Source of the DNA: Nitrososphaeria archaeon
GTDB lineage: Archaea > Thermoproteota > Nitrososphaeria > Nitrososphaerales > JACAEJ01
Direction: 5' to 3'
DNA length: 64,000 nt
Assembly: GCA_029775925.1 (NCBI GenBank)
Contig: JARVKB010000004.1
Coordinates: forward strand, 1 to 64,000
The notes below the pieces were generated by a model that searched no databases, was not told the DNA's origin, and saw only the letters and a program-made list of their open reading frames with translations. Positions 28,115-37,560 of this stretch are shown one piece after another (positions within the stretch are counted from its first letter, which is position 1; each line of letters begins with the position of its first letter). The translations under genes and the position numbers were made by a program.

Positions 28115-29320
28115 TTAACCTCTCTTAGCAGTCGATACAATTTTTATCACATCTTTATCCTTTAATATGTAATCGGCACTGAGACGATTTCCTCTTTTTG
28201 CATCTATAGCATACAAGAAACCTTCGCCCAACTCTGTATGGATTTTATATGCTAAGTCTCTAGCAGTAGAACCTTCCCTCATGACATATGCATCTGGTAA
28301 AACACGCCCTGATTTATCTGAGAATTTTTTTTCATCTTCAACAGGATAAACCACGATGCTTTTTAGCAAGTCAAAGTATGCAGAATTGATTATTTTTTGA
28401 ACGCCTGTACTGCCCCATGGCTTAAGGATTTTTTCATTTACAAGATCGAAAGCCTTTTTTTGCTCTGATGTCAGTTTATCAGGGTTAACGATACGGAACG
28501 AACTATCTCCTGGTATATATTCTATTAAGCCTTTCTCAGCTGCTCTTCTTAAAAGTAGCTCTGCCTCGGCTGCACAAGGTATGACCAAACGTTTTTTAGC
28601 TTTCAACCTCTCTATATTCTTTGCTGATGTGGGTAAGTCGGCCTTGTTGGCGGCTATGATTATGGGCTTTGATGTCAATCTTATATAACGGCATAGATTG
28701 AAAAGGTCTTCATCAGTCCATGAAGCCGGTTTTTCACGAATTAGTTTAAGAGCATCTATAGATCCAATTATCTGTTTTTCTGTTATCGATAATCCACTAA
28801 GCCTCTCTGCAATCATGGTGCTTATCTTCCCAGTGCCAGCCTCAGCAGTACGAGATATCCTTTGCCAGTCCCTTTTGATGATTTGCAATAACCATAAATC
28901 AAACTCTTTCTCTACAAAATCAACATCCAATAAAGGGTCATGGGTACCTAAAGCAATAATTCTACCTTCTTCGTCAGTCCCTCCAGAAGCATCCACAACA
29001 TGAATTAACGCATCAGCCCTTCTTAAATCATCTAAAAATTTATTTCCTAAGCCTCTACCCTTCCAAGCATCCGGAACTAATCCTGCAACATCCACTAATT
29101 CTACAGGTATAAAGCGATTACCATTAATGCAAATTGAATTGATAGGATTATCTTTGACTCCTAATTCTTTATGCACACAATCAACTCTCAAATAAGTTAT
29201 GCCTACGTTAGGATTGATCGTAGTAAAAGGATAGCTTGCTACTTGTGCATGTGATAAAGTTGCAGCATTAAAGAATGTAGTCTTACCAGTGTTAGGCTTA
29301 CCTATTATACCTACTCTCAT
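28115..29320 (-). CDS. ychF: YchF/OLA1-type GTPase with TGS domain
   Basis: GIIGKPNTGKTTFFNAAT...LVDVAGLVPDAWKGRGLGNKFLDDLR; C-terminal TGS-like end. Confidence 0.85.
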   Translation of the reverse strand: MRVGIIGKPNTGKTTFFNAATLSHAQVASYPFTTINPNVGITYLRVDCVHKELGVKDNPINSICINGNRFIPVELVDVAGLVPDAWKGRGLGNKFLDDLRRADALIHVVDASGGTDEEGRIIALGTHDPLLDVDFVEKEFDLWLLQIIKRDWQRISRTAEAGTGKISTMIAERLSGLSITEKQIIGSIDALKLIREKPASWTDEDLFNLCRYIRLTSKPIIIAANKADLPTSAKNIERLKAKKRLVIPCAAEAELLLRRAAEKGLIEYIPGDSSFRIVNPDKLTSEQKKAFDLVNEKILKPWGSTGVQKIINSAYFDLLKSIVVYPVEDEKKFSDKSGRVLPDAYVMREGSTARDLAYKIHTELGEGFLYAIDAKRGNRLSADYILKDKDVIKIVSTAKRG

Positions 29321-29375
29321 TAGTTTGATTTATGATTGGTCATATATTAATAAACTTGGTCTTTGAATTTAACTA

Positions 29376-30914
29376 TTAACAAGGCTCTATAGTTGATGGT
29401 GGCTTTGAGGATATAGCATAAGATACCCACGTTACGTTAGGTACTTCATTTGTAATTCTATTGCTAATCTTCTCTAAAATTTCATAGGGTAATTTGACCC
29501 AATTAGCAGTCATACCATCTACAGATTCAACCACTCTTATCGTAACTATATGCCCAAATATTTTCTTATCACCTACTACTCCTACTGCCTTATCATCCCC
29601 TACTATGGCAAAGGCTTGCCAAACCTTATCATAAAGACCTGCTCTCTTCAATTCATCTTCAACTATATAGTTTGCTTCTCTACATATCTTTATCTTCTCT
29701 TCAGTTACTTCGCCCATTATCCTAACAGATAAGCCTGGTCCTGGAAAAGGATGTCTTCTTATGATATCTTCTGGCAATCCTAGTAAACGAGCTACTTTTC
29801 TAACTTCATCTTTGTACAGCATTCTTAATGGTTCTAATAGTTTAAATTCCATCCAGTCAGGAAGACCTGCAACATTATGATGAGTCTTTATTCTCGATGC
29901 AATACTGCCTGCTTTAGCACTTTCTATTACATCAGGGTATAGGGTTCCTTGGGCAAGCCATTGAAAACCTCCAAGATTTTTGCTTTCTTCAGTAAAAACT
30001 TTAATGAATTCTTCTCCTATTATTCTTCGTTTTTCTTCTGGATCGTTTACCCCCTTTAATCTACTTAAGAACCTTTTAGATGCATCGATGTAGATCAAAT
30101 TCATCTTAAAGTTATCATTAAATATCTTAATTATCTGCTGAGCTTCATCCTTTCTTAAAAGACCATGATCTATAAAGATACAAGTGAGATTTTCTCCTAT
30201 AGCCCTATAAATTAAAGCAGCTGTAGTAAAAGAATCGATACCACCACTCAAAGCACAAAGAACTTTTTCATTTCCTACTTTGCATTTTATTTCAGATATT
30301 GCTTTTTCTATAAATGACTCTATTTTCCATGTTGACTTACAATTACATATGTTAAAGATAAAATTCTTAAGAATATCAATGCCTCTCTCTGTATGGAAAA
30401 CTTCAGGATGAAACTGAAGACCGAAGATTTTCTTATCTTTACTTCTCATAGCTGCAATAGGACTGTTCTCTGATTCCGCTATAACATCAAAGCCTTTTGG
30501 GACACTATCAACGTAATCTCCATGACTCATCCAGACTATAGTTTTATCATTAAATCCTTGAAAAAGATCAGATTTATCTTTAATGATAAGTTCTGTCTTC
30601 CCATACTCTCTCTTCTTACCTTTTTTCACAGATCCACCTAAAATATAGGCAATAATTTGCATGCCATAACATATACCAAGGATAGGTATTCCTAAATCGA
30701 AAATCTTCTTATCACATAAAGGAGCATCTTTATCATAAACACTAGCAGGGCTTCCAGATAAAACTATTCCTTTAGGATCCATTAAGGTTAACTCTTTTGC
30801 AGGAGTATCGAAAGGAAATATATCCGATCTAACTTCATTCTCTCTTATACGCCTAGCTATTAGATGCGTATATTGGCTTCCGAAATCAAGTACGGCTATT
30901 ATATCTTCCATCAT
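29376..30914 (-). CDS. guaA: GMP synthase (glutamine-hydrolysing)
   Basis: LDFGSQYTHLIARRIRE, GICYGMQ, ALSGGIDSFTTAALI, RHPFPGPGLSVRI. Confidence 0.92.
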   Translation of the reverse strand: MMEDIIAVLDFGSQYTHLIARRIRENEVRSDIFPFDTPAKELTLMDPKGIVLSGSPASVYDKDAPLCDKKIFDLGIPILGICYGMQIIAYILGGSVKKGKKREYGKTELIIKDKSDLFQGFNDKTIVWMSHGDYVDSVPKGFDVIAESENSPIAAMRSKDKKIFGLQFHPEVFHTERGIDILKNFIFNICNCKSTWKIESFIEKAISEIKCKVGNEKVLCALSGGIDSFTTAALIYRAIGENLTCIFIDHGLLRKDEAQQIIKIFNDNFKMNLIYIDASKRFLSRLKGVNDPEEKRRIIGEEFIKVFTEESKNLGGFQWLAQGTLYPDVIESAKAGSIASRIKTHHNVAGLPDWMEFKLLEPLRMLYKDEVRKVARLLGLPEDIIRRHPFPGPGLSVRIMGEVTEEKIKICREANYIVEDELKRAGLYDKVWQAFAIVGDDKAVGVVGDKKIFGHIVTIRVVESVDGMTANWVKLPYEILEKISNRITNEVPNVTWVSYAISSKPPSTIEPC

Positions 30915-31250
30915 GTGCTATTATATTCTAAAACACTAAAATAAGAGCATTTTGAAGTATTTCTAATGCTAGCGTGGTTTTTTCCTGTTATAAGAAAACT
31001 ATTAAATTCGTAAGGAATTCTTGGTACACTTGTCAAATTATCTATTAACACATCTTGTTAAGAAGATCTAAGATTTCTTCGGTAATAATCAATCTTTAAG
31101 TTCAGGTTGTTTTTTATACCTTTACGGGATTCGATCAAATTAAACTTCTTCGCTAAGTTGCCTTCCAAGACAACTCTTATTACTATTTTTATCACTTAAA
31201 GTGTCTCTTTGTCCCGTTTTAACACCTTAAGTCCTAAAAAGAGACAAAAA

Positions 31251-31260
31251 GTATATAAAC
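31251..31260 (+). promoter_or_regulatory. Candidate archaeal TATA box (GTATATAAAC)
   Basis: 24-33 nt upstream of ATG 31284, consistent with a leaderless start. Confidence 0.55.
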
Positions 31261-31283
31261 TTTAGAGAAGAGAAGCCTAGTTT

Positions 31284-31421
31284 ATGATAAAAAGTAGTAT
31301 AGAAGATATAGGGATTGATCAGACCGAGAAAATCCTGAGAGTCTCGGATAGGGTAAAAACCCCCAGCATTAGGCTCTCTATACAGGAATCAAAGAACCTC
31401 TTGAGACTCTGGAAAAGATGA
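31284..31421 (+). CDS. Candidate 45-aa microprotein / leader ORF upstream of the glutamate synthase genes
   Basis: ATG...TGA: MIKSSIEDIGIDQTEKILRVSDRVKTPSIRLSIQESKNLLRLWKR; placed just after a TATA-like element. Confidence 0.4.
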   Translation: MIKSSIEDIGIDQTEKILRVSDRVKTPSIRLSIQESKNLLRLWKR

Positions 31422-31451
31422 GAAAGAATTGCACTAAACTTTGGTGAGATA

Positions 31452-33059
31452 ATGACAGAACGAGTTTTAAGGAATTCTTCTTATCTAAATGGAAAGTCTA
31501 CAGTTGGAACTACAACGAGGGTTAAGGATGTTAGCCCTACGAGTGGTATGTGTCCAATCTGCATAAGAAACTGTCCAATTTTATGTGAGATAAGCCTTTC
31601 AGCTTTTAGAGGACGAGAAGCCCTTTATCCTGATCCTACTCAATATGGAACTAGCACAGCTGGAGCCCTCAAAGATTTTAGACTAGATTGGTCAGACTTT
31701 AACATACAATCAGATTTATTGAATGTCGAAGGAATAGCTCCTGATCCTGATGTAGCTCTATTCCCTAACGTTAAACTTGAAACCAAAGTTGGAGGAATTT
31801 CCCTCAAGTTACCAATAGTGATAGGTGCTTACGGATCAACCGATGTAGCAAGACTGAACTGGGATGGACTAGCGATTGGAGCTGCTCTGTCTGGAATCAT
31901 AATAACTATTGGTGAAAATGTAGTTGGGATGGATCCAGAAGCCAAGATCGATTCAGGGAAGGTAACCTTCTCCAAGGAACTGAAAAGGAGAGTAGATGTT
32001 TTCAGAGAATTCTGGGATGGTAAATATGGAGAGGTAGCCGTTCAAACAAATGTTGAAGATCAAAGGCTAGGAGTCGATACATACGCCATTTCGAAGCTTG
32101 AGGTCAATATAATAGAAAGGAAGTGGGGGCAAGGAGCCAAGGCTATAGGTGGCGAGACTAGAATCAATGAATTAAATAAGGCATTATTGCTAAAGAGAAG
32201 AGGGTATTTGGTAATCCCTGATCCAGAGGATAAATCAGTTCAAGAAGCCTTCAAAGATGGTGTCTTTCATAGTTTTGAGAGACATAGCAGGGTTGGAATA
32301 CCCAATGAGAAGAGTTTTATCGAGGATATTGAATGGCTCAGGGAACAAGGAGCTAAGAAAGTTTTCCTAAAGACTGGAGCTTATAGGCCTTCAGTAGTGG
32401 CTTTTACCATGAAAGTTGCTTCAGAAGCAAGAATTGATGCTGTTACGTTTGATGGAGCAGGTGGAGGAACTGGCATGAGCCCAGTTCCTATGATGGATGA
32501 AATGAGTACTCCTACTGTATATCTACAGGCACAAGTCATGAAGTGTGCAGAAATCTTAAGAAAGAAGGGAAGATACATACCTGATATAATAATGGCTGGT
32601 GGCTTCATAAGTGAAACACAAATATTCAAATCCATAGCTATGAGTAATTTTGGTGAGGGTCCTTACGTAAAAGCGATACTAATGGCAAGAGCCCCTCTAA
32701 CAGCAGTAATGAAGTCATCTTATTTTGTCGAACTATCCGAAAAAGGGCAGTTGCCAAAGACTTTTGCAGATAGATATGGTTCAAAACCTGAAAACTTCTT
32801 TATTTCCACAACGGAGCTTAAGAGGAAAATTGGCGATAGGTTCAGAAAAGTACCATGGTCCGCAGTAGGACTCTACGGTTTCCTTCATGATAGGATAGGA
32901 GTTGGTTTACAACAGTTAATGGCTGGTGCAAGAAAGTGGAACTTAAGTTTGTTGAATAGGGGAGATCTAGTTTCTCTCACAGAGAGGGCAAAAAGGGTTA
33001 CTGGTATTCCTTTAGTCGAGGAAGCAGAAGCAGATATAATGGAAAGAATGCTCGAATAA
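31452..33059 (+). CDS. FMN-binding glutamate synthase domain protein with N-terminal Cys cluster
   Basis: CPICIRNCPILC at N-terminus; DGAGGGTGMSPVPMMDE, IIMAGGFISETQIFKSIAM. Confidence 0.8.
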   Translation: MTERVLRNSSYLNGKSTVGTTTRVKDVSPTSGMCPICIRNCPILCEISLSAFRGREALYPDPTQYGTSTAGALKDFRLDWSDFNIQSDLLNVEGIAPDPDVALFPNVKLETKVGGISLKLPIVIGAYGSTDVARLNWDGLAIGAALSGIIITIGENVVGMDPEAKIDSGKVTFSKELKRRVDVFREFWDGKYGEVAVQTNVEDQRLGVDTYAISKLEVNIIERKWGQGAKAIGGETRINELNKALLLKRRGYLVIPDPEDKSVQEAFKDGVFHSFERHSRVGIPNEKSFIEDIEWLREQGAKKVFLKTGAYRPSVVAFTMKVASEARIDAVTFDGAGGGTGMSPVPMMDEMSTPTVYLQAQVMKCAEILRKKGRYIPDIIMAGGFISETQIFKSIAMSNFGEGPYVKAILMARAPLTAVMKSSYFVELSEKGQLPKTFADRYGSKPENFFISTTELKRKIGDRFRKVPWSAVGLYGFLHDRIGVGLQQLMAGARKWNLSLLNRGDLVSLTERAKRVTGIPLVEEAEADIMERMLE

Positions 33060-33098
33060 ATTTCTTCTTTTATTTTTTATTTTAATGGTGAAGAAAAA

Positions 33099-34013
33099 AT
33101 CTGCGGTATAATTGGCCTTTCAATTTGTAATGATAAGGATACTCGACTTGGAAAGCTATTAATCAAAATGATGGATGCTCTTCAGCATCGTGGGAAGGAT
33201 TCTGCAGGCATAGCTATATATAACAAAAGTCCTTCCGCTAGTGATGAATACATACTGAGACTATTTACTCAAGATGTTATAGGGGCTGCCAGCCAAGTCT
33301 CAACTGCTATAGCAAAAGCAGGCGGAGACATCAGAAGCATCCAGTTAAATCACGTTAACGGCTTTGGGTTTGATAGATATTTAATCAAGACAAGAAAAGA
33401 AAATCTCGAAGAAATAGTCCACGAAATCAATTCAACCAAAGTTTCTCGAGTTCTCAGTGTAGGACGTTCTATGGAGATAATAAAGGATGTTTGTACTGTA
33501 GAAGAATTAGATAAAAGGTTTAAGATTTCTAATTTAAATGGGACTCATGGAATCGGACATGTACGCTTCTCTACTGAAAGTAAAGTGGACCTCTTTCATG
33601 CTCATCCTTTCCAGTCTTTCAATTATCCAGATATAGCTGTTGTCCATAACGGGCAGATCACAAACTATTATAAAACAAGAGATAAGCTTGAGAGAAGAGG
33701 ACATAAATTTGAGACAGAGAACGATTCAGAGCTAATCGTCCATTATGTAGCTGATAAACTTGAGAATGGTTCAGACCTTGAGGAAGCTTTGAGTGAATCT
33801 GTGAAAGACCTTGATGGACCTTTCTCTTACATAATTTCAACGTCAGATGCTATAGGTGTAGCAAAAGACAAGTTAGGATTAAGGCCAGCTCTTGTAATGG
33901 AAAGTGATGAAATCTTTGCTATTGCATCTGAAGAGGTTGCTCTAAGAACCCTTGAGCATATTGGAACTATCCGTAATTTAAAGCCAGGAGAGGTGTTGAC
34001 ATGGAGAAAGTAG
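33099..34013 (+). CDS. Class II glutamine amidotransferase (glutamate synthase GATase subunit); probable non-canonical AUC start
   Basis: In-frame extension (M)CGIIGLSICNDKDTRLGKLLIKMMDALQHRGKDSAGIAIYN; ATC at 33099 preceded by GGTGA at 33087-33091. The ORF-track start at 33168 would remove the catalytic Cys. Confidence 0.75.
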   Translation: MCGIIGLSICNDKDTRLGKLLIKMMDALQHRGKDSAGIAIYNKSPSASDEYILRLFTQDVIGAASQVSTAIAKAGGDIRSIQLNHVNGFGFDRYLIKTRKENLEEIVHEINSTKVSRVLSVGRSMEIIKDVCTVEELDKRFKISNLNGTHGIGHVRFSTESKVDLFHAHPFQSFNYPDIAVVHNGQITNYYKTRDKLERRGHKFETENDSELIVHYVADKLENGSDLEEALSESVKDLDGPFSYIISTSDAIGVAKDKLGLRPALVMESDEIFAIASEEVALRTLEHIGTIRNLKPGEVLTWRK

Positions 34014-36136
34014 TGAATTCTACTATGGAAGAGACGATAGAAGCAAGAGACCTTACTACTCGTCAATTAAATAAAGCGCTAAAAGAACTATTAAAAAAGA
34101 CTAAAAGGATTATCATAAACGATCCTAAAGGCAAGCATCATATAGCAGCTGGACTTTGCCAAAAAGCTGAGATCGATATAAACGGTTCTGTTGGTTACTT
34201 TATAGGAACTATGATAGATGGACCAACGATAAGGGTTCATGGCAACGCTGGATGGTTTGCTGGAGATAATATAACATCAGGGGAAGTAATAATCGATGGG
34301 CATGCAGGTAATGGTGCTGGTCAAGGAATTTACGGTGGAGTTGTAGCAATAAAAGGAGACGCTGGCGATCGTGTAGGATCTTTAATGAAACGTGGAACTG
34401 TCATAATAGGTGGAAGCACTGGGATAATGACAGGGTTATACATGATGGGTGGGAAGATAATAGTCCTGGGTAACCTTGGAGACTATGCTGGTGAGTCTAT
34501 AATTGGTGGATGCATAATCTTCACAGGTAATGCCACAAGTTTGGGTAAAAATGCAAAAATAGTCGAATTAGATCAAAATGAGGATAAAGCGATACGCATA
34601 TTGCTTGAGAAATATGGTTTCGAAGCACCTTCATATTTTAGGAAGATAGTCCCAGAAAAACCCCGTCCTTTCCATAAAGAAGTTGAAAAAATAAAAGCGA
34701 AAGTAAGAAGAACTCATATGCACTACCAAGTTTCTATAAACCAAACTCTTTGTAACAAATGCAAAGTCTGTATAAGTTTTTGTCCTAAAAAAGTGTTTGA
34801 TCTTGTAGGAGAGAGAGTAGTCCCAGTCCGAAGCATAGAGTGTGTTGGATGTAGAGTATGCATAGAATACTGCCCAACTCATGCCATAGAGGTCGTGCCT
34901 ATTCCATTAGATTCTAAATATATATGGAATAATTATAGCATTGATGAAATACATCGTAAAGCAGAGTTAGGGTATCCTTTAGTTAGGGGGATGGGGGCCT
35001 GGAGGAAGTTTCCTCATTTTGATGATTTAATTATACTTTGCGCTCAGACATCAAGACCACCTATAGATCATTACAGAGAGCCTTGCAACACCGAAACTGT
35101 AATTGGGACAAGGTTTGCTGAAAGGCCTTTAAAGCTTAAAGCACCAATACTCATAGGAGCAATGTCATTTGGTGCCATAAGTAAAGAAGCCAAGATAGCT
35201 ATAGCAAAGGCTGCCTCGAACGTTGGGATAGCTGTTAATACAGGAGAAGGAGGAATGTTGCCTGAAGAAAGGGAGAATGCGTCGATCTTAATTTCTCAGT
35301 ATGCTTCAGGAAGATTCGGCGTTTCAGCCCGTTATCTTCAGGTATCAGATGCTGTTGAGATAAAGATAGGTCAAGGTGCTAAACCAGGTCAAGGAGGACT
35401 ATTATTAGGAGAGAAAGTAAGTGAGGAGATAGCTAGCGTTAGAGGGATACCTATAGGTACTGATGCCATAAGCCCAGCGCGCCATCTAGACATAGTAGGT
35501 CCTGAAGATTTGAAGATGAAGATAGAGCAGTTAAGAGAAGTTACAGATTGGAAAGTGCCTATAATGGTCAAGTACTCAGCAGGTAGAGTATCTGATGATG
35601 TAAAGATAGCAGCTAAAGCTGGAGCTGACATAGTTGTAGTGGATGGTAAACAAGCAGGTACAGGGGCTGCACCAGAGATTGTTCTTGAACAAGCAGGAAT
35701 GCCAACACTTCTAGCTCTAGTAGAAGCGAACAAAGCCTTGAAGGATTTAGGTCTTAGAGATGAAGTCAACTTGGTAATATCAGGTGGAATAAAAAATGGT
35801 GCAGATATAGCAAAAGCTATAGCGTTAGGAGCTGATGCAGTGGCCATGTCCACATCAATTCTCATATCTATGGGATGCACTGTGTGTGGATTATGTAACA
35901 CTGGTCTTTGTCCAAGGGGAATAGCTACTCAAGATCCTAATTTGAGAAAGAGATTGAAAGTAGATGTTGCTGCAATAAGAGTTGAGAATTATCTAAGAGC
36001 TACTATAGAAGAGCTTAGGATGCTGGCACAGCTAGCTGGGAAGACAGATGTTAGAAACTTTGAACCAGAGGACCTTAGGGCTATTACAGTTGATGTTGCT
36101 GCTATAACAGGTGTCAAGCTAGCTGGAAGAGGCTAA
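34001..36136 (+). CDS. Glutamate synthase: GXGXG domain + 2x[4Fe-4S] ferredoxin + FMN-binding GltB domain fusion
   Basis: GXGXG repeats (GNAGWFAGDN, GHAGNGAGQGIYGG...), CNKCKVCISFCP and CVGCRVCIEYCP, then AMSFGAISKEAK...GQGAKPGQGG...CTVCGLCNTGLCPRGIATQDP. Confidence 0.88.
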   Translation: MEKVVNSTMEETIEARDLTTRQLNKALKELLKKTKRIIINDPKGKHHIAAGLCQKAEIDINGSVGYFIGTMIDGPTIRVHGNAGWFAGDNITSGEVIIDGHAGNGAGQGIYGGVVAIKGDAGDRVGSLMKRGTVIIGGSTGIMTGLYMMGGKIIVLGNLGDYAGESIIGGCIIFTGNATSLGKNAKIVELDQNEDKAIRILLEKYGFEAPSYFRKIVPEKPRPFHKEVEKIKAKVRRTHMHYQVSINQTLCNKCKVCISFCPKKVFDLVGERVVPVRSIECVGCRVCIEYCPTHAIEVVPIPLDSKYIWNNYSIDEIHRKAELGYPLVRGMGAWRKFPHFDDLIILCAQTSRPPIDHYREPCNTETVIGTRFAERPLKLKAPILIGAMSFGAISKEAKIAIAKAASNVGIAVNTGEGGMLPEERENASILISQYASGRFGVSARYLQVSDAVEIKIGQGAKPGQGGLLLGEKVSEEIASVRGIPIGTDAISPARHLDIVGPEDLKMKIEQLREVTDWKVPIMVKYSAGRVSDDVKIAAKAGADIVVVDGKQAGTGAAPEIVLEQAGMPTLLALVEANKALKDLGLRDEVNLVISGGIKNGADIAKAIALGADAVAMSTSILISMGCTVCGLCNTGLCPRGIATQDPNLRKRLKVDVAAIRVENYLRATIEELRMLAQLAGKTDVRNFEPEDLRAITVDVAAITGVKLAGRG

Positions 36137-36174
36137 TCTTAAAAGCTATCAATGTAAAGAATTCTATCGATATT

Positions 36175-36816
36175 ATGAAAGTTGACAAGGCAATACTGAG
36201 CCTGCTTGATAGAATACAAGAGATTATAGCAGAAGCACATAAACTTGAAAACTTGGGTAAGAATCAAATAAATAACGTTTGTGCAGTAGATGTATCTTAT
36301 AATAAAAAAGCGGTAGCTGTAGCAGTAATATGGAGTTGCTTAGAAAAGAAAGTAATAGAGGTAGCAAAATACATTGGCAAACCCTTTTTCCCTTACGTAT
36401 CTGGCTATCTTTTCATGCGTGAAGCTCCTCTTATGATTTCAGCAATTAAAGCTCTTAAAGAGAATATAGATCTGATTTTGGTTGATGGGCATGGTATAGC
36501 TCATCCAAGAAGAGCAGGTCTAGCTGTTTTTGTAGGACTCACTTTAGAAATTCCTACTCTTGGCATTGCAAAGTCTCTTTTAGTTGGGAAGATAGGATCA
36601 TTTGAAGGTATAATTGCTCCAATCTTGTTAAACAATTCCGTAGTTGGAATAGCTTTTAGAGTTCCTGAGACGGGTAAGATCTATTTCGCAAGTCCTGGGC
36701 ATAAGTTAACTGTTGAAGATTCTATTAATATAATTAAACATGAATACAAGAACCTAATAAAGGCTCTAAAGCTAGCTCATCACTCATCAAAATCTCTTTT
36801 AAAGGAAAGTAAATAA
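36175..36816 (+). CDS. nfi: Endonuclease V
   Basis: CAVDVSYN, FPYVSGYLFMREAP, ILVDGHGIAHPRRAGLA. Confidence 0.9.
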   Translation: MKVDKAILSLLDRIQEIIAEAHKLENLGKNQINNVCAVDVSYNKKAVAVAVIWSCLEKKVIEVAKYIGKPFFPYVSGYLFMREAPLMISAIKALKENIDLILVDGHGIAHPRRAGLAVFVGLTLEIPTLGIAKSLLVGKIGSFEGIIAPILLNNSVVGIAFRVPETGKIYFASPGHKLTVEDSINIIKHEYKNLIKALKLAHHSSKSLLKESK

Positions 36817-36826
36817 GCTTTAAGAT

Positions 36827-37549
36827 ATGATAATAAATAGCTTGAAGGATGAACCTAAGAATATAGATAGAGCATGGGAATTAAAGGTAGCGCATATACC
36901 TATACTTGTTGAGCTTTTACTATTAGGAGCAAAAGACACTCCTGTAAAGATTTCAACGATTGAAATCTCAAAAAGAATTGGTAAGTCTCAACAACTTGCC
37001 TCTAAGCATATATTAGAATTAGAGAGTGAAGGCTATATTGAAAGGTTTAAGAGTAATAGACAGTATAGCATAAAGCTAACTGAAAAAGGTTTAAACCAGC
37101 TCATGAAGCTTTATTTGACTTTAAAAGAAGTTTTTGAAGCTATTCCACAAACAATTGAAATTGAGGGTGAATTATTCTCAGGTATTGGTGAAGGTTCTTA
37201 TTATGTATCCTTAGAAGGTTATAGAAGACAATTCATTAATAAACTTGGTTTTGATCCGTATCTTGGAACTTTAAACCTAAGACTTACATCACAAAAAGAT
37301 AGAAAATTAAGGCGTGAGTTAGAGCATTATTTAGGGATAAGAATAGATAGCTTCAAAGATGAGCATAGAACCTATGGTGGAGCAAAGTGCTTTATGGCAG
37401 TTATTAGCGATCGAATTAAAGGTGCTGTAGGAATATTTGAGAGAACACATTATGATGATTCAGTCCTTGAAGTAATATCTCCAATAAACATAAGAAAGGA
37501 GTTAAACTTAAAAGATGGAGATAAAGTTAAGGTTAAGATCTTTTTATGA
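36827..37549 (+). CDS. ribK: CTP-dependent riboflavin kinase with N-terminal winged HTH (RibK/RbkR type)
   Basis: N-terminal wHTH, then GEGSYYVSLEGYRRQFINKLGFDPYLGTLNLRL...HRTYGGAKCF...RTHYDDSVLEVISP. Confidence 0.85.
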   Translation: MIINSLKDEPKNIDRAWELKVAHIPILVELLLLGAKDTPVKISTIEISKRIGKSQQLASKHILELESEGYIERFKSNRQYSIKLTEKGLNQLMKLYLTLKEVFEAIPQTIEIEGELFSGIGEGSYYVSLEGYRRQFINKLGFDPYLGTLNLRLTSQKDRKLRRELEHYLGIRIDSFKDEHRTYGGAKCFMAVISDRIKGAVGIFERTHYDDSVLEVISPINIRKELNLKDGDKVKVKIFL

Positions 37550-37560
37550 GTTATTAAAGC

